A stretch of 10,503 nucleotides of DNA from Cyanobacteria bacterium UBA11153 (GCA_003511885.1 DOIX01000086.1:582-11084); one strand, 5' to 3'; counted from the first letter of the stretch, positions 1 to 5,602 are shown. The notes: generated from the letters alone by a model not told the origin. Made by a program: numbers and translations.

Positions 1-42
1 AGCAATTAGCAATTAGCAACTAGCAATTAGAAATTAGCAATT
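1..42. repeat. Heptamer array (agcaatt), six units
   Basis: Six consecutive 7-bp units: agcaatt, agcaatt, agcaact, agcaatt, agaaatt, agcaatt. Only units 3 and 5 carry a substitution. The array runs to the window edge, so its true length is unknown. It ends four bases before the cbiT ATG and so occupies the place where a ribosome-binding site would be. Unit junctions create a TAG on the + strand and a TAA on the - strand in each unit, so the array closes all reading frames on both strands. This fits the short tandemly repeated repetitive (STRR) sequences known from filamentous cyanobacteria. Confidence 0.9.
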
Positions 43-46
43 AATA

Positions 47-646
47 ATGACTAAACTTTGGCCTTATATTACCCCAGGGATACCTGATGAACTATTTGAA
101 AGATTACCTGGTATTCCTCTCAGTAAAAGAGAAGTAAGATTATTAATCATATCTGCCCTGCGACTGCAACCCGACTCATTATTATGGGATATTGGGGCAG
201 GAACAGGTACAATTCCCGTAGAAACTGGACTCCTCTGCCCGCAAGGAAAAATCATTGCCATCGAAAGGGATGAGGAAGTCGCCAACCTAGTACGACGGAA
301 TTGCGATCGCTTCGGCGTAACCAATGTAGAAATTATAGAAGGATCCGCACCAGAATGTCTTCAAGATATACCATGGCAGCCTCATCGCGTCTTCATTGAA
401 GGAGGAAAGCCAATTAAAAACATGCTTCAGGAGGTTTGGCATTACTTGCAGCCTGAAGGCAGAGTAGTTGCGACTGCGGCTAATCTGGAAAATCTCTATG
501 CCCTTTCCGAAGGCTTTGCCGAATTACATGCCCGTAATATTGAAGTCGTGCAATCTTCTGTCAATCGCTTGGAAACTAGAGGGAGTAGCCAAACTTTTGC
601 GGCGGTTAATCCCATTTTTATCCTCAGTGGTGAGAAATTGGACTAA
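47..646 (+). CDS. cbiT: CbiT, cobalt-precorrin-6B C15-methyltransferase (decarboxylating)
   Basis: A 199-residue SAM-dependent methyltransferase of the corrin ring pathway to vitamin B12. CbiT-type enzymes methylate C15 and decarboxylate the C12 acetate side chain of (cobalt-)precorrin-6B in the cytosol. The protein opens with the family block GIPDELF (residues 11-17) and a KREVR segment (27-31). A glycine-rich SAM loop, WDIGAGTGTIPVE, lies at residues 47-59, and the acidic residue expected to bind the ribose is E73. The length fits a stand-alone CbiT; in many proteobacteria this domain is the C-terminal half of CobL/CbiET. The ATG at 47 is the first possible start, because an in-frame TAG lies at 35-37 within the upstream heptamer array. 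No Shine-Dalgarno is visible. No CbiE or other cobalamin gene is in view; one may lie upstream of the window. Family assignment is firm; the pathway variant (aerobic or anaerobic) cannot be told from this gene. Confidence 0.93.
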   Translation: MTKLWPYITPGIPDELFERLPGIPLSKREVRLLIISALRLQPDSLLWDIGAGTGTIPVETGLLCPQGKIIAIERDEEVANLVRRNCDRFGVTNVEIIEGSAPECLQDIPWQPHRVFIEGGKPIKNMLQEVWHYLQPEGRVVATAANLENLYALSEGFAELHARNIEVVQSSVNRLETRGSSQTFAAVNPIFILSGEKLD

Positions 647-746
647 AGAAAAATACACCAGGTTTCTGGATAGTCCTTCTTGCTGTAGAATTAATTCTGC
701 GATCGCTAAATTTCTGACTTACAGTAATTTTCAGGTACGTGAGGTA

Positions 747-783
747 CAGAAAAACCCGGTTTCTTCAAGAAACCGGGTTTCTG
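747..783. repeat. Opposed pair of palindromic elements, long hairpin
   Basis: Two copies of the CAGAAACC(C/G)GGTTTCTG element lie tail to tail with one base between them. The left copy (747-765) has a C centre and a two-base insertion; the right copy (767-783) has a G centre. Positions 752-765 and 767-780 form a perfect 14-bp inverted repeat, so a transcript would fold into a tight hairpin. No T-run follows, so a classical intrinsic terminator is unlikely. It sits between cbiT and cdsA, 81 bp before the cdsA ATG. A half-site (ggtttctg) is at 661-668, just past the cbiT stop. The same element recurs at 5537-5602. Confidence 0.85.
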
Positions 784-863
784 AAATATACTCAATCAAC
801 CTGCAATCTGCCCTATATCGACTGTTGGAGACAACTTTCTTATTTTCAGCACTCCTATTATTT

Positions 864-1766
864 ATGCCTTGGACTCGAATTTTTAGTGCAATTGTGGCAA
901 TCGCCATAGCGATAGCAGTGTTACTGGCTGGCGGATGGTACTTTACCCTTGGTTTTTCTATCCTCGTCTATCTAGGTGGATTGGAATTTTTTCAGCTAGT
1001 GCAAGCTAAAGGAATTGCACCAGCTACCAAAACTACCATCATCTTGAGTTTGTTACTACTGGTAACATCTTCAGTGTCTCCTACTCTGACAGATGCAGTC
1101 TTTCCGATTGTCGGAACTTTTATTTGTTTCTATCTTCTGTTTCAACCTAAAATGGCAACAATCGCTGATATTGCTGCTTCAATTTTGGGTTTGCTTTATT
1201 GTGGCTATTTGCCCAGCTATTGGGTGCGATTGCGGGTGGGTTTAGATGGAGTTTCCTCCTTGCCATTGAATGCTACTGCCAATGCGAGTTATCTGCCTTT
1301 AGGTGGATATTGGCCTAATTCTTGGGCAAATGTAACGGAATTACCTCTGGGGTTAACTGCCACTCTATTAGCTTTTAGTTGTATTTGGGCGGCTGATATT
1401 GGTGCTTATGTTTTCGGTAAGTTTTTTGGTCGCACCCCCCTATCTAATATTAGTCCAAAAAAGACAGTTGAAGGAGCAATTTTCGGTTTGGCGGGTAGCA
1501 TTGCGGTGGCAATGGCTGGTGCTTGGTATTTGCAGTGGGCAAGTTGGCAACTAGCTGGCGCAATATTGGGGGCAACAATTGGGATCGCCAGTTTATTGGG
1601 CGATTTAACTGAGTCAATGATGAAGCGAGATGCTGGTGTTAAGGATTCCGGACAATTAATTCCTGGTCATGGAGGTATTTTAGATCGTTCTGACAGTTAT
1701 ATTTTCACAGCGCCTTTGGTTTATTATTTCATCACGCTCTTACTTCCTCTACTACCCCAGTTTTGA
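864..1766 (+). CDS. cdsA: Phosphatidate cytidylyltransferase (CDP-diacylglycerol synthase)
   Basis: A 300-residue integral membrane enzyme that makes CDP-diacylglycerol from phosphatidic acid and CTP, the branch point for phosphatidylglycerol, the main phospholipid of thylakoids. The family signature lies near the C-terminus at residues 251-277: S-x-M-K-R, then K-D-S-G, then HGGILDRSD. Its aspartates bind metal and substrate. The residue between R and the last D is serine, where the published pattern expects a hydrophobic residue or threonine; this is a minor variation. An ADIGAY block and SPKKTVEG precede the signature, as is usual. Multiple hydrophobic helices begin directly at the N-terminus. 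The reading frame is open upstream to 468, but that stretch overlaps cbiT and crosses the palindromic hairpin. Homologues begin near MPW-(S/T)-RI, so ATG 864 is chosen. No strong Shine-Dalgarno is present. It is co-directional with cbiT, with a 217-bp gap. Confidence 0.95.
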   Translation: MPWTRIFSAIVAIAIAIAVLLAGGWYFTLGFSILVYLGGLEFFQLVQAKGIAPATKTTIILSLLLLVTSSVSPTLTDAVFPIVGTFICFYLLFQPKMATIADIAASILGLLYCGYLPSYWVRLRVGLDGVSSLPLNATANASYLPLGGYWPNSWANVTELPLGLTATLLAFSCIWAADIGAYVFGKFFGRTPLSNISPKKTVEGAIFGLAGSIAVAMAGAWYLQWASWQLAGAILGATIGIASLLGDLTESMMKRDAGVKDSGQLIPGHGGILDRSDSYIFTAPLVYYFITLLLPLLPQF

Positions 1767-1773
1767 TCTTGTA

Positions 1774-1801
1774 ATTGGTTGTTGGTTATTGGTTTTTTGT
1801 T
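1774..1801. repeat. Degenerate heptamer array (attggtt family)
   Basis: Four 7-bp units begin seven bases after the cdsA stop: attggtt, gttggtt, attggtt, ttttgtt. The same unit family, at greater length and in both orientations, fills the infC/transporter gap at 6211-6423. It lies between the convergent 3' ends of cdsA and the pentapeptide gene. Confidence 0.75.
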
Positions 1802-1811
1802 AAGCTGCTAT

Positions 1812-1865
1812 AACTCCGAACTCCGAACTCCGAACTCCGAACTCCGAACTCCGAACTCCGAACTC
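1812..1865. repeat. Perfect heptamer array (aactccg), 7.7 units
   Basis: Seven identical aactccg units (1812-1860) plus five bases of an eighth, without one mismatch. The homogeneity suggests recent expansion or active correction. The array stops three bases from the stop codon of the pentapeptide gene (complement of 1869-1871). Neither strand of this unit contains a stop triplet, unlike several other arrays in the window. No matching complementary arm lies nearby, so it is not a hairpin terminator. Confidence 0.95.
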
Positions 1866-1868
1866 AGG

Positions 1869-2402
1869 TTAGATGTTTTGATAAGATGACCTTTGCCGGG
1901 AAAGGTTTAGTAAATGAGCTGATTTGCTACTGAAGACAATTGAGCCATCTGGTAATATTGCTCCGCCTAAATCTGCTCCGGTGAGGTTGGCTCCAGTTAA
2001 GTCTGCTCCCGTTAAGTCTGCTCCTCGTAAGTTTGCTCCTTGCAGGTTTGCTCCTCGCAAATTCGCCCAAATTAACTCGGCTCTTTTTAACTTGGCTCCT
2101 GTTAAGTCGGCTTGGCTGAGGTTGATGCCTGTGAGGTTGGCTTTCTCTAGTACAGCAGCCGTAAGATTTGCCTGACTGAAGTTTCCGCCGCTGAGGTTGG
2201 CTTTGTTGAGGGTTTCCTCGCTGAGGTTGACTCCACGAAAATCACGTTCTCCTGAAGCATACTGTCTAAGGAGTTCATCAGGGCGAATTTTGAGGGGGCT
2301 ACACTTGACTTCTATCTGTTTTTGCCTCGAAGAAGTCAAGTTTCGGTTTTGATGGCGGATGAAGTCATCCCTTCGCGCTCCCGAAGCATCACAAACTTGC
2401 AT
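1869..2402 (-). CDS. Pentapeptide-repeat protein, 20 tandem repeats
   Basis: A 177-residue protein. Residues 53-152 are 20 uninterrupted pentapeptides of the A(N/D)LxG type, the last ten close to consensus (for example ANLRG, ADLTG). This family folds into a right-handed quadrilateral beta-helix; 20 repeats would give about five turns. A short LRQYASGERDF cap precedes the helix, and a 25-residue polar tail follows it. No signal peptide or membrane segment is seen, so it is probably cytosolic. Such proteins are very numerous in cyanobacteria and mostly without known function; a gyrase-protecting role cannot be claimed. The ATG at 2402 has a plausible AGGGG ribosome-binding site nine bases upstream. 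The first 36 residues look unlike the family, and their DNA contains inverted repeats, so the true start could be downstream, though no good ATG or GTG is there. The gene converges on cdsA and diverges from the YheT-like hydrolase. Confidence 0.88.
   Translation of the reverse strand: MQVCDASGARRDDFIRHQNRNLTSSRQKQIEVKCSPLKIRPDELLRQYASGERDFRGVNLSEETLNKANLSGGNFSQANLTAAVLEKANLTGINLSQADLTGAKLKRAELIWANLRGANLQGANLRGADLTGADLTGANLTGADLGGAILPDGSIVFSSKSAHLLNLSRQRSSYQNI
2303..2341. repeat. 10-bp perfect inverted repeat within the pentapeptide gene's 5' end
   Basis: acttgacttc (2303-2312) and gaagtcaagt (2332-2341) are perfect reverse complements separated by 19 bases. A further small hairpin, cttcg/cgaag, lies at 2371-2386. 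Both fall in the first 36 codons, which do not resemble the protein family. They may be intergenic repeat sequence that is either translated or wrongly included in the gene. Confidence 0.6.
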
Positions 2403-2478
2403 ATTTTTCGACCCCTATCAGTTGACATTGTTAATTATCGGGAAGTCCTCCTGCCAATTTCCGGATGCCTGTCACTAA

Positions 2479-2520
2479 ATGATAGCGATCGCGATCGGAT
2501 TTTTTTGCGATCGCTGTCAT
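2479..2520. repeat. Inverted repeat built from two HIP1 octamers
   Basis: The arms at 2479-2492 and 2507-2520 each contain GCGATCGC and extend the match to 14 bp with a single T:G position. RNA from the + strand would pair fully (one G-U wobble); RNA from the - strand would carry an A-C mismatch. The 14-base loop holds six of the seven T in a T-run (2500-2506). Position between divergent promoters suggests a leader hairpin or protein-binding site, but function is unproven. Confidence 0.7.
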
Positions 2521-2669
2521 ACAATAACTGTTAGCTAACCCCACAGCTACAATTGAGGACGAAGATTAGCAAAGGAATTAATTATTACGAAAAACCCTCA
2601 TTCTCCCCTGCTCCCCTCCCTCTACCCCCCTGGGAGGCAATTTCTCAACCGAAAATGAAACAGCCCTGC

Positions 2670-2688
2670 CTTATTCAGGGGGAATAAG
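2670..2688. repeat. Small hairpin, 7-bp stem with 5-base loop
   Basis: cttattc (2670-2676) and gaataag (2682-2688) form a perfect 7-bp stem around agggg, about 30 bp upstream of the candidate -10 box. An alternative overlapping stem, ccctg/caggg, uses 2664-2668 and 2676-2680. No T-run follows, so it is not a terminator; it may be an operator or chance. Confidence 0.4.
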
Positions 2689-2720
2689 CCCAAAGAGAAT
2701 GTCCTAATCTATATTTGTGC

Positions 2721-2729
2721 TGCTATAAC
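2721..2729 (+). promoter_or_regulatory. Candidate extended -10 promoter of the YheT-like hydrolase
   Basis: TGCTATAAC matches the extended -10 form TGnTATAAT with one difference and lies 28 bp before the ATG at 2758. No good -35 is seen about 17 bp upstream, which is tolerable for extended -10 promoters. The same ctgctataac string occurs at 1805-1814, where no promoter is expected, so chance or a repeat remnant is possible. Confidence 0.3.
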
Positions 2730-2757
2730 CAAATTGCGATCGCAATTTCTTCCCTTT

Positions 2758-3816
2758 ATGTCTCAATATACCTACAATCCGCCTTGGTTTCTCAGAAATG
2801 GTCTTAAAATGACCCTCTATATTGCATTTAAGGCTCACCGTAATTGGGAAGCTACTACTCCTCATCCGGAACCATGTTACCAGGAAAAAATCTTTATCGG
2901 TGCGGATGGCGTGCCAATTTTTGGGATTGTTGCTATGCCAGAAAATCCTAAAGGTACAATTATTGGTACTTATGGAATTACTGGAGATTTGCATAACCAA
3001 TGGTTTTTGAGAATATTAGGGAGGAAAGCATTTGCTGGCGGTTATGCAGTAGTTTTATTTGATTGGCGTGCCCACGGCAAAACAGCGGAATTATCGCCTA
3101 CATTAACATCAGATGGCTTGTATGAGGGCGAAGATTTTGTGAGGATTGCGGCACAAGCCAAAGCCATGGGTTGTCCCGCACCTTTTTGGTTTACAGGATT
3201 TTCTTTAGGGGGACAATTAACATTATGGGCGATTAAAGCTGGACAAACAGTATCGATGTGGGGAAAAGATTTAGACTTAGATGAATCAGAAATTGCGGGA
3301 GGGGCAGTAATATGTCCTAGTTTAGATTCCAAACGTTCCCTTTATTATTTGGAAAATCATCCATTTGGCAGACACATAGAAGCCGCCATTGCCAGACAAT
3401 TAAAAAAACTCGCTTGGCACATTCATAGCTATCATCTAGAAGCCATCGATCCTGAAGCAATTAAACGCGCCAATACTATCTGGAATTTTGATAAAGAATT
3501 AGTCATTAAAAAACTGGGATTCTCATCAGTAGAAGAATACTACGATGCCAGTAATGCTCTTGCCCTATTACCTCATCTCAAAAAACCAACCTTAATTTTA
3601 TATCCAGCCGACGATCCCATGTTCGATCCAGCAATTATCCCAGATATGGAAGCAGCCTGTGCGACTAATCCAGAAATTGACTTAATTTTAACCCAGCATG
3701 GCGGACACGTAGGCTATATCAGCAGCAAATCCTGCCAACGTCAATACGGAGATTGCGATCGCTGGTGGGCATGGAATCGCGTGTTAGACTGGTGCAGCCG
3801 CACAGTTGATAGTTGA
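2758..3816 (+). CDS. YheT-like alpha/beta-fold hydrolase
   Basis: A 352-residue alpha/beta hydrolase resembling the YheT group, cytosolic esterase-like enzymes whose natural substrate is largely unknown. The nucleophile elbow is GFSLGG, with Ser149 as probable nucleophile. Asp285 or Asp286 in PADDPMFD and His317 in HGGHVGY complete the triad in the expected order. The strand/loop TYGITGDLHN (residues 71-80) is the likely oxyanion-hole region, and LFDWRAHGKT (100-109) matches the usual D-x-R-G/H-G stretch. There is no signal peptide. The frame could begin at a TTG (2734), but that lies inside a HIP1 site, so ATG 2758 is preferred; it has no clear Shine-Dalgarno. The last residues Val-Asp-Ser and the stop codon lie inside a heptamer array, so the tail is repeat-derived. 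The family is fairly sure; the substrate is unknown. Confidence 0.87.
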   Translation: MSQYTYNPPWFLRNGLKMTLYIAFKAHRNWEATTPHPEPCYQEKIFIGADGVPIFGIVAMPENPKGTIIGTYGITGDLHNQWFLRILGRKAFAGGYAVVLFDWRAHGKTAELSPTLTSDGLYEGEDFVRIAAQAKAMGCPAPFWFTGFSLGGQLTLWAIKAGQTVSMWGKDLDLDESEIAGGAVICPSLDSKRSLYYLENHPFGRHIEAAIARQLKKLAWHIHSYHLEAIDPEAIKRANTIWNFDKELVIKKLGFSSVEEYYDASNALALLPHLKKPTLILYPADDPMFDPAIIPDMEAACATNPEIDLILTQHGGHVGYISSKSCQRQYGDCDRWWAWNRVLDWCSRTVDS

Positions 3817-3862
3817 CAGTTGACAGTTGACAGTTAATAGTTATTCAGTAATAGTTATTCAG
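3804..3862. repeat. Heptamer array (agttgac) overlapping the hydrolase stop codon
   Basis: Seven-base units run agttgat, agttgac (three copies), agttaat, agttatt, cagtaat, agttatt. Within this, taatagttattcag (14 bp) is a perfect tandem duplication at 3835-3848 and 3849-3862. The first two units encode the end of the hydrolase; the TGA at 3814-3816 is the TGA present in each agttgac unit. Because 7 is not a multiple of 3, three agttgac units put TGA in all three frames. The array is the left arm of an inverted repeat with 3884-3925. Confidence 0.88.
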
Positions 3863-3883
3863 ACCACCCTGCTGTCAGGTCTT

Positions 3884-3925
3884 CATTGTCCATTGTCAAC
3901 TGTCCATTGTCAACTGTCAACTGCG
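3884..3925. repeat. Heptamer array (cattgtc/aactgtc), inverted relative to 3804-3862
   Basis: Units are cattgtc, cattgtc, aactgtc, cattgtc, aactgtc, aactgcg, including a perfect 14-bp tandem duplication (3891-3904 and 3905-3918). Its reverse complement matches the agttgac array, so the two arrays flank the gap between two convergent genes as arms of an imperfect stem. It ends four bases from the stop codon of the small PCP_red gene. A bidirectional terminator is possible, though no T-tract follows the arm. Confidence 0.8.
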
Positions 3926-3929
3926 ATGT

Positions 3930-4115
3930 TTATTGTCCAAATTCAACTCTCGCCTTTTCAACAATTTCCACAGTAACTACATCCAAATCAGCTTCACGGG
4001 CTAAATGTTCAATCCGCTGTCGGGCTTGAGGGCGGACAAAATAGGGAATCTTTTTCAATTTTACTTTGGCTTCGGGTGTCCAAGGCAAAGTATCTTCAAT
4101 ATCAGAGGGTTTCAT
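3930..4115 (-). CDS. Small PCP_red-domain protein
   Basis: A 61-residue protein that consists of essentially one domain, like the C-terminal domain of ChlB, the light-independent protochlorophyllide reductase subunit (Pfam PCP_red). Visible family features are W-T-P-E-A at residues 12-16, the K-K-I-P-Y-F-V-R block at 21-28, an arginine-rich helix ([11 protein letters not shown], 30-40) and an acidic C-terminus ending FGQ. Free-standing copies occur in cyanobacteria, and their role is not established; a link to chlorophyll synthesis is inference only. The frame also allows an ATG at 4178 (82 residues), but the added segment ([13 protein letters not shown]) looks unrelated to the domain, so the ATG at 4115 is preferred. 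Neither start has a Shine-Dalgarno. It is co-directional with the upstream hydrolase gene (about 150 bp gap) and convergent with the YheT-like gene. Confidence 0.8.
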   Translation of the reverse strand: MKPSDIEDTLPWTPEAKVKLKKIPYFVRPQARQRIEHLAREADLDVVTVEIVEKARVEFGQ

Positions 4116-4271
4116 AATTTTAGAGATTGAGAAATTTTTACAAAACTTAAAAGTCCACACCTGGTTGTCAATAGACATCTGGTAAAAAACAATCTCAAAC
4201 CTTTACCCTGTCTAGATCAAAACCTAGTTTCTGGAGATGTCTAATGATAATTTTATTTTAGCTCAGGAAAT

Positions 4272-5276
4272 TTAGCTGGGGAGGGAGGAAGATTTAAAGT
4301 TTTGTTGAGGAAAGCAGCGGGTGCCAATCCAGTCTAAGAGAATCTGATTGACTCTTTCCGGGCATTCATCGTGGGGACAATGACCTGCATTTTCAATCTC
4401 AACCAATTCTAACTTAGGATTCATCGCCACGAACTTACGTGCTAGCTGGGGAGGAATCACCCTATCTTGCAAACCCCAAATTAATAAAAGAGGTATCTCT
4501 AATTGAGGTAAAATTGATTTGACGCTGCGACCAAACTTCCTGGAAGTCTTACCTTTGACTAAAGCACTCAGAGCAGTTTCCGCCCCAGCATCTAAAGCAG
4601 GCTCAGTAAAAATATCCACCAACTCATCAGTAATCACCTCTGGGTTAGCGTAAGCGATTCTGGCAAATTTTCCCACCAATGAAGGGCGAATCACGAGAGC
4701 AAAAATAGCCTTAAACAGGATAGGAGAAGCAAAAGAAGCAACCGTACCTTCAATCCTAGATACAATAGGACGTAACAGAGCCGGAATTGCCTCCTCTGAC
4801 ATCTCCAAATCTGGTAAATTAATCAAAGCCAATCCCCCAACCATTTCTGGATAAGTAGCCGCCGCAGTCAGAGAAACAAGGGAGCCAAGGGAATTGCCAA
4901 CCAAAACCATAGGCACACCAATAAAAGTGCGCCAAAAATCATAAACCTGGTCCACCCAAAGGTTAATATTATAGTCAGTCCAAACCTTGCGCGATGCCCC
5001 AAAACCCAGTAAATCCAGAGCGTAAACTCCGTGATACTTACCCAAGACAGGCAAATTGTAACGCCAATGCCCAATCGAACCGCCAAACCCATGGAGTAGC
5101 ATCACAGGTATAGTTGGGGATATAGTTTGGGATATAGATTGGGATAGGGATTGCGATAGCTTGCGCTGCTGCAAAGCAGATGGCACCTCTAGCACAGGGC
5201 GAAAATAAGTATATCGGATTTGCCAGCCGCGCCAAACCCAGTCTCGTTGACTACCGACTCGTTGTTGCCAAGACAT
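4272..5276 (-). CDS. Alpha/beta-fold hydrolase with Ser-Gln tetrapeptide-repeat insert
   Basis: A 334-residue alpha/beta hydrolase of the epoxide-hydrolase/dehalogenase-like class. Oxyanion-hole motif LLHGFGGSIGHW is at residues 60-71, DLLGFGAS at 88-95, and the nucleophile elbow GNSLGS has Ser129. Asp271 (WGLQDRVIP) and His299 (NAGHCPHDE) complete a canonical triad. A variable cap domain lies between about residues 150 and 255. Related cyanobacterial and plastid proteins include pheophytinase-like enzymes, but I cannot assign a substrate. Residues 41-56 are four tetrapeptides (SQSL, SQSI, SQTI, SPTI) made by a 12-bp DNA repeat and are probably a surface linker. An alternative ATG at 5300 would add eight residues; MSWQQRVG at 5276 looks like the conserved start. 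No Shine-Dalgarno is evident for either. It diverges from infC and precedes the PCP_red gene in the same direction. Confidence 0.88.
   Translation of the reverse strand: MSWQQRVGSQRDWVWRGWQIRYTYFRPVLEVPSALQQRKLSQSLSQSISQTISPTIPVMLLHGFGGSIGHWRYNLPVLGKYHGVYALDLLGFGASRKVWTDYNINLWVDQVYDFWRTFIGVPMVLVGNSLGSLVSLTAAATYPEMVGGLALINLPDLEMSEEAIPALLRPIVSRIEGTVASFASPILFKAIFALVIRPSLVGKFARIAYANPEVITDELVDIFTEPALDAGAETALSALVKGKTSRKFGRSVKSILPQLEIPLLLIWGLQDRVIPPQLARKFVAMNPKLELVEIENAGHCPHDECPERVNQILLDWIGTRCFPQQNFKSSSLPS
5107..5159. repeat. 12-bp coding minisatellite in the hydrolase gene
   Basis: Four 12-bp units, ggtatagttggg, gatatagtttgg, gatatagattgg and gatagggattgc, plus a partial gatag. Twelve is a multiple of three, so the protein frame is kept and each unit adds four residues. 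On the - strand they encode SQSL-SQSI-SQTI-SPTI, just before the strand leading to the oxyanion hole. Copy number could vary between strains without breaking the gene. Confidence 0.85.
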
Positions 5277-5348
5277 AGATTTCGATCGCAAAACGCCCAT
5301 CTGGAAAAGTCTGTTCTATTTTAACCGAGAGAATGGGCTGTGGGGAGA

Positions 5349-5376
5349 GAGTTTTGAGGAATGAGGAATGAGTTTT
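5349..5376. repeat. Heptamer array (gagtttt/gaggaat)
   Basis: Four 7-bp units in the symmetrical order gagtttt, gaggaat, gaggaat, gagtttt. It lies 72 bp upstream of the hydrolase start at 5276. Confidence 0.7.
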
Positions 5377-5384
5377 AAATCTCT

Positions 5385-5426
5385 CCCTACTCCCCACACC
5401 CTACTTCCCACACCCTACTCGCCACT
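5385..5426. repeat. Heptamer array (ccctact/cccaca type), six units
   Basis: Units are ccctact, ccccaca, ccctact, tcccaca, ccctact, cgccact, so the higher-order period is 14 bp. The strongly pyrimidine-rich strand is the infC-sense strand. Confidence 0.75.
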
Positions 5427-5536
5427 CCCCCATTCTTTGAATTAAGACGAAAGTGGATCGAAATCAGTACAATGGCAAGTACATCCCATTGATATCTTGC
5501 ACCATCCACAAGGAAATAGGGCTTCAGTCTCTTCCT

Positions 5537-5602
5537 CAGAAACCGGGTTTCTGTACCAAAATCTGGATAAAGTGAGAAAAATCGCCAGAAACCCGGTTTC
5601 TG
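5537..5602. repeat. Opposed pair of 17-bp palindromes upstream of infC
   Basis: CAGAAACCGGGTTTCTG (5537-5553) and CAGAAACCCGGTTTCTG (5586-5602) are each perfect palindromes around one central base, G and C respectively. They are therefore exact reverse complements of each other and could form either two small hairpins or one long one. They are 32 bases apart and end 72 bases before the infC GTG. The same element pair, in the opposite order and touching, lies upstream of cdsA (747-783). This looks like a dispersed REP-like or MITE-like element. Confidence 0.85.

Larger units (their letters stand above)
2403..2757. other. Divergent intergenic region between pentapeptide gene and hydrolase
   Basis: This 355-bp gap separates two diverging genes and must hold promoters for both. 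It contains the AGGGG ribosome-binding site of the pentapeptide gene (complement of 2412-2416), a HIP1-based hairpin (2479-2520), a C-rich stretch with a cctccc/gggagg stem (2615-2637), a 7-bp stem (2670-2688), a candidate extended -10 (2721-2729) and a third HIP1 site (2736-2743). No convincing small gene is seen; an open frame at 2322-2534 is a shadow of the pentapeptide gene's start. Confidence 0.6.

Noticed and set aside
1..42. Possible CRISPR array (regular short repeats)
   Set aside because: Units are 7 bp with no spacers; the same holds for all tandem arrays in the window.
640..676. ggacta/tagtcc stem spanning the cbiT stop as a terminator
   Set aside because: Only 6 bp with a 25-base loop and no T-run; likely chance.
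468..863. In-frame upstream extension of cdsA (132 extra codons)
   Set aside because: It overlaps cbiT in another frame and runs through a palindromic repeat; the CdsA family begins at the MPW-RI segment at 864.
1805..1814. ctgctataac as a promoter -10, matching the one at 2720-2729
   Set aside because: It lies between two convergent gene ends where no downstream gene on the + strand begins.
1924..2175. + strand frame with repeated Lys-Ser-Ala-Pro pattern
   Set aside because: It is the antisense reading of the pentapeptide repeats; its periodicity is inherited from them.
2322..2534. 70-residue open frame on the + strand opposite the pentapeptide gene start
   Set aside because: Arginine/serine-rich shadow of the opposite strand and of HIP1 repeats, without a ribosome-binding site or family features.
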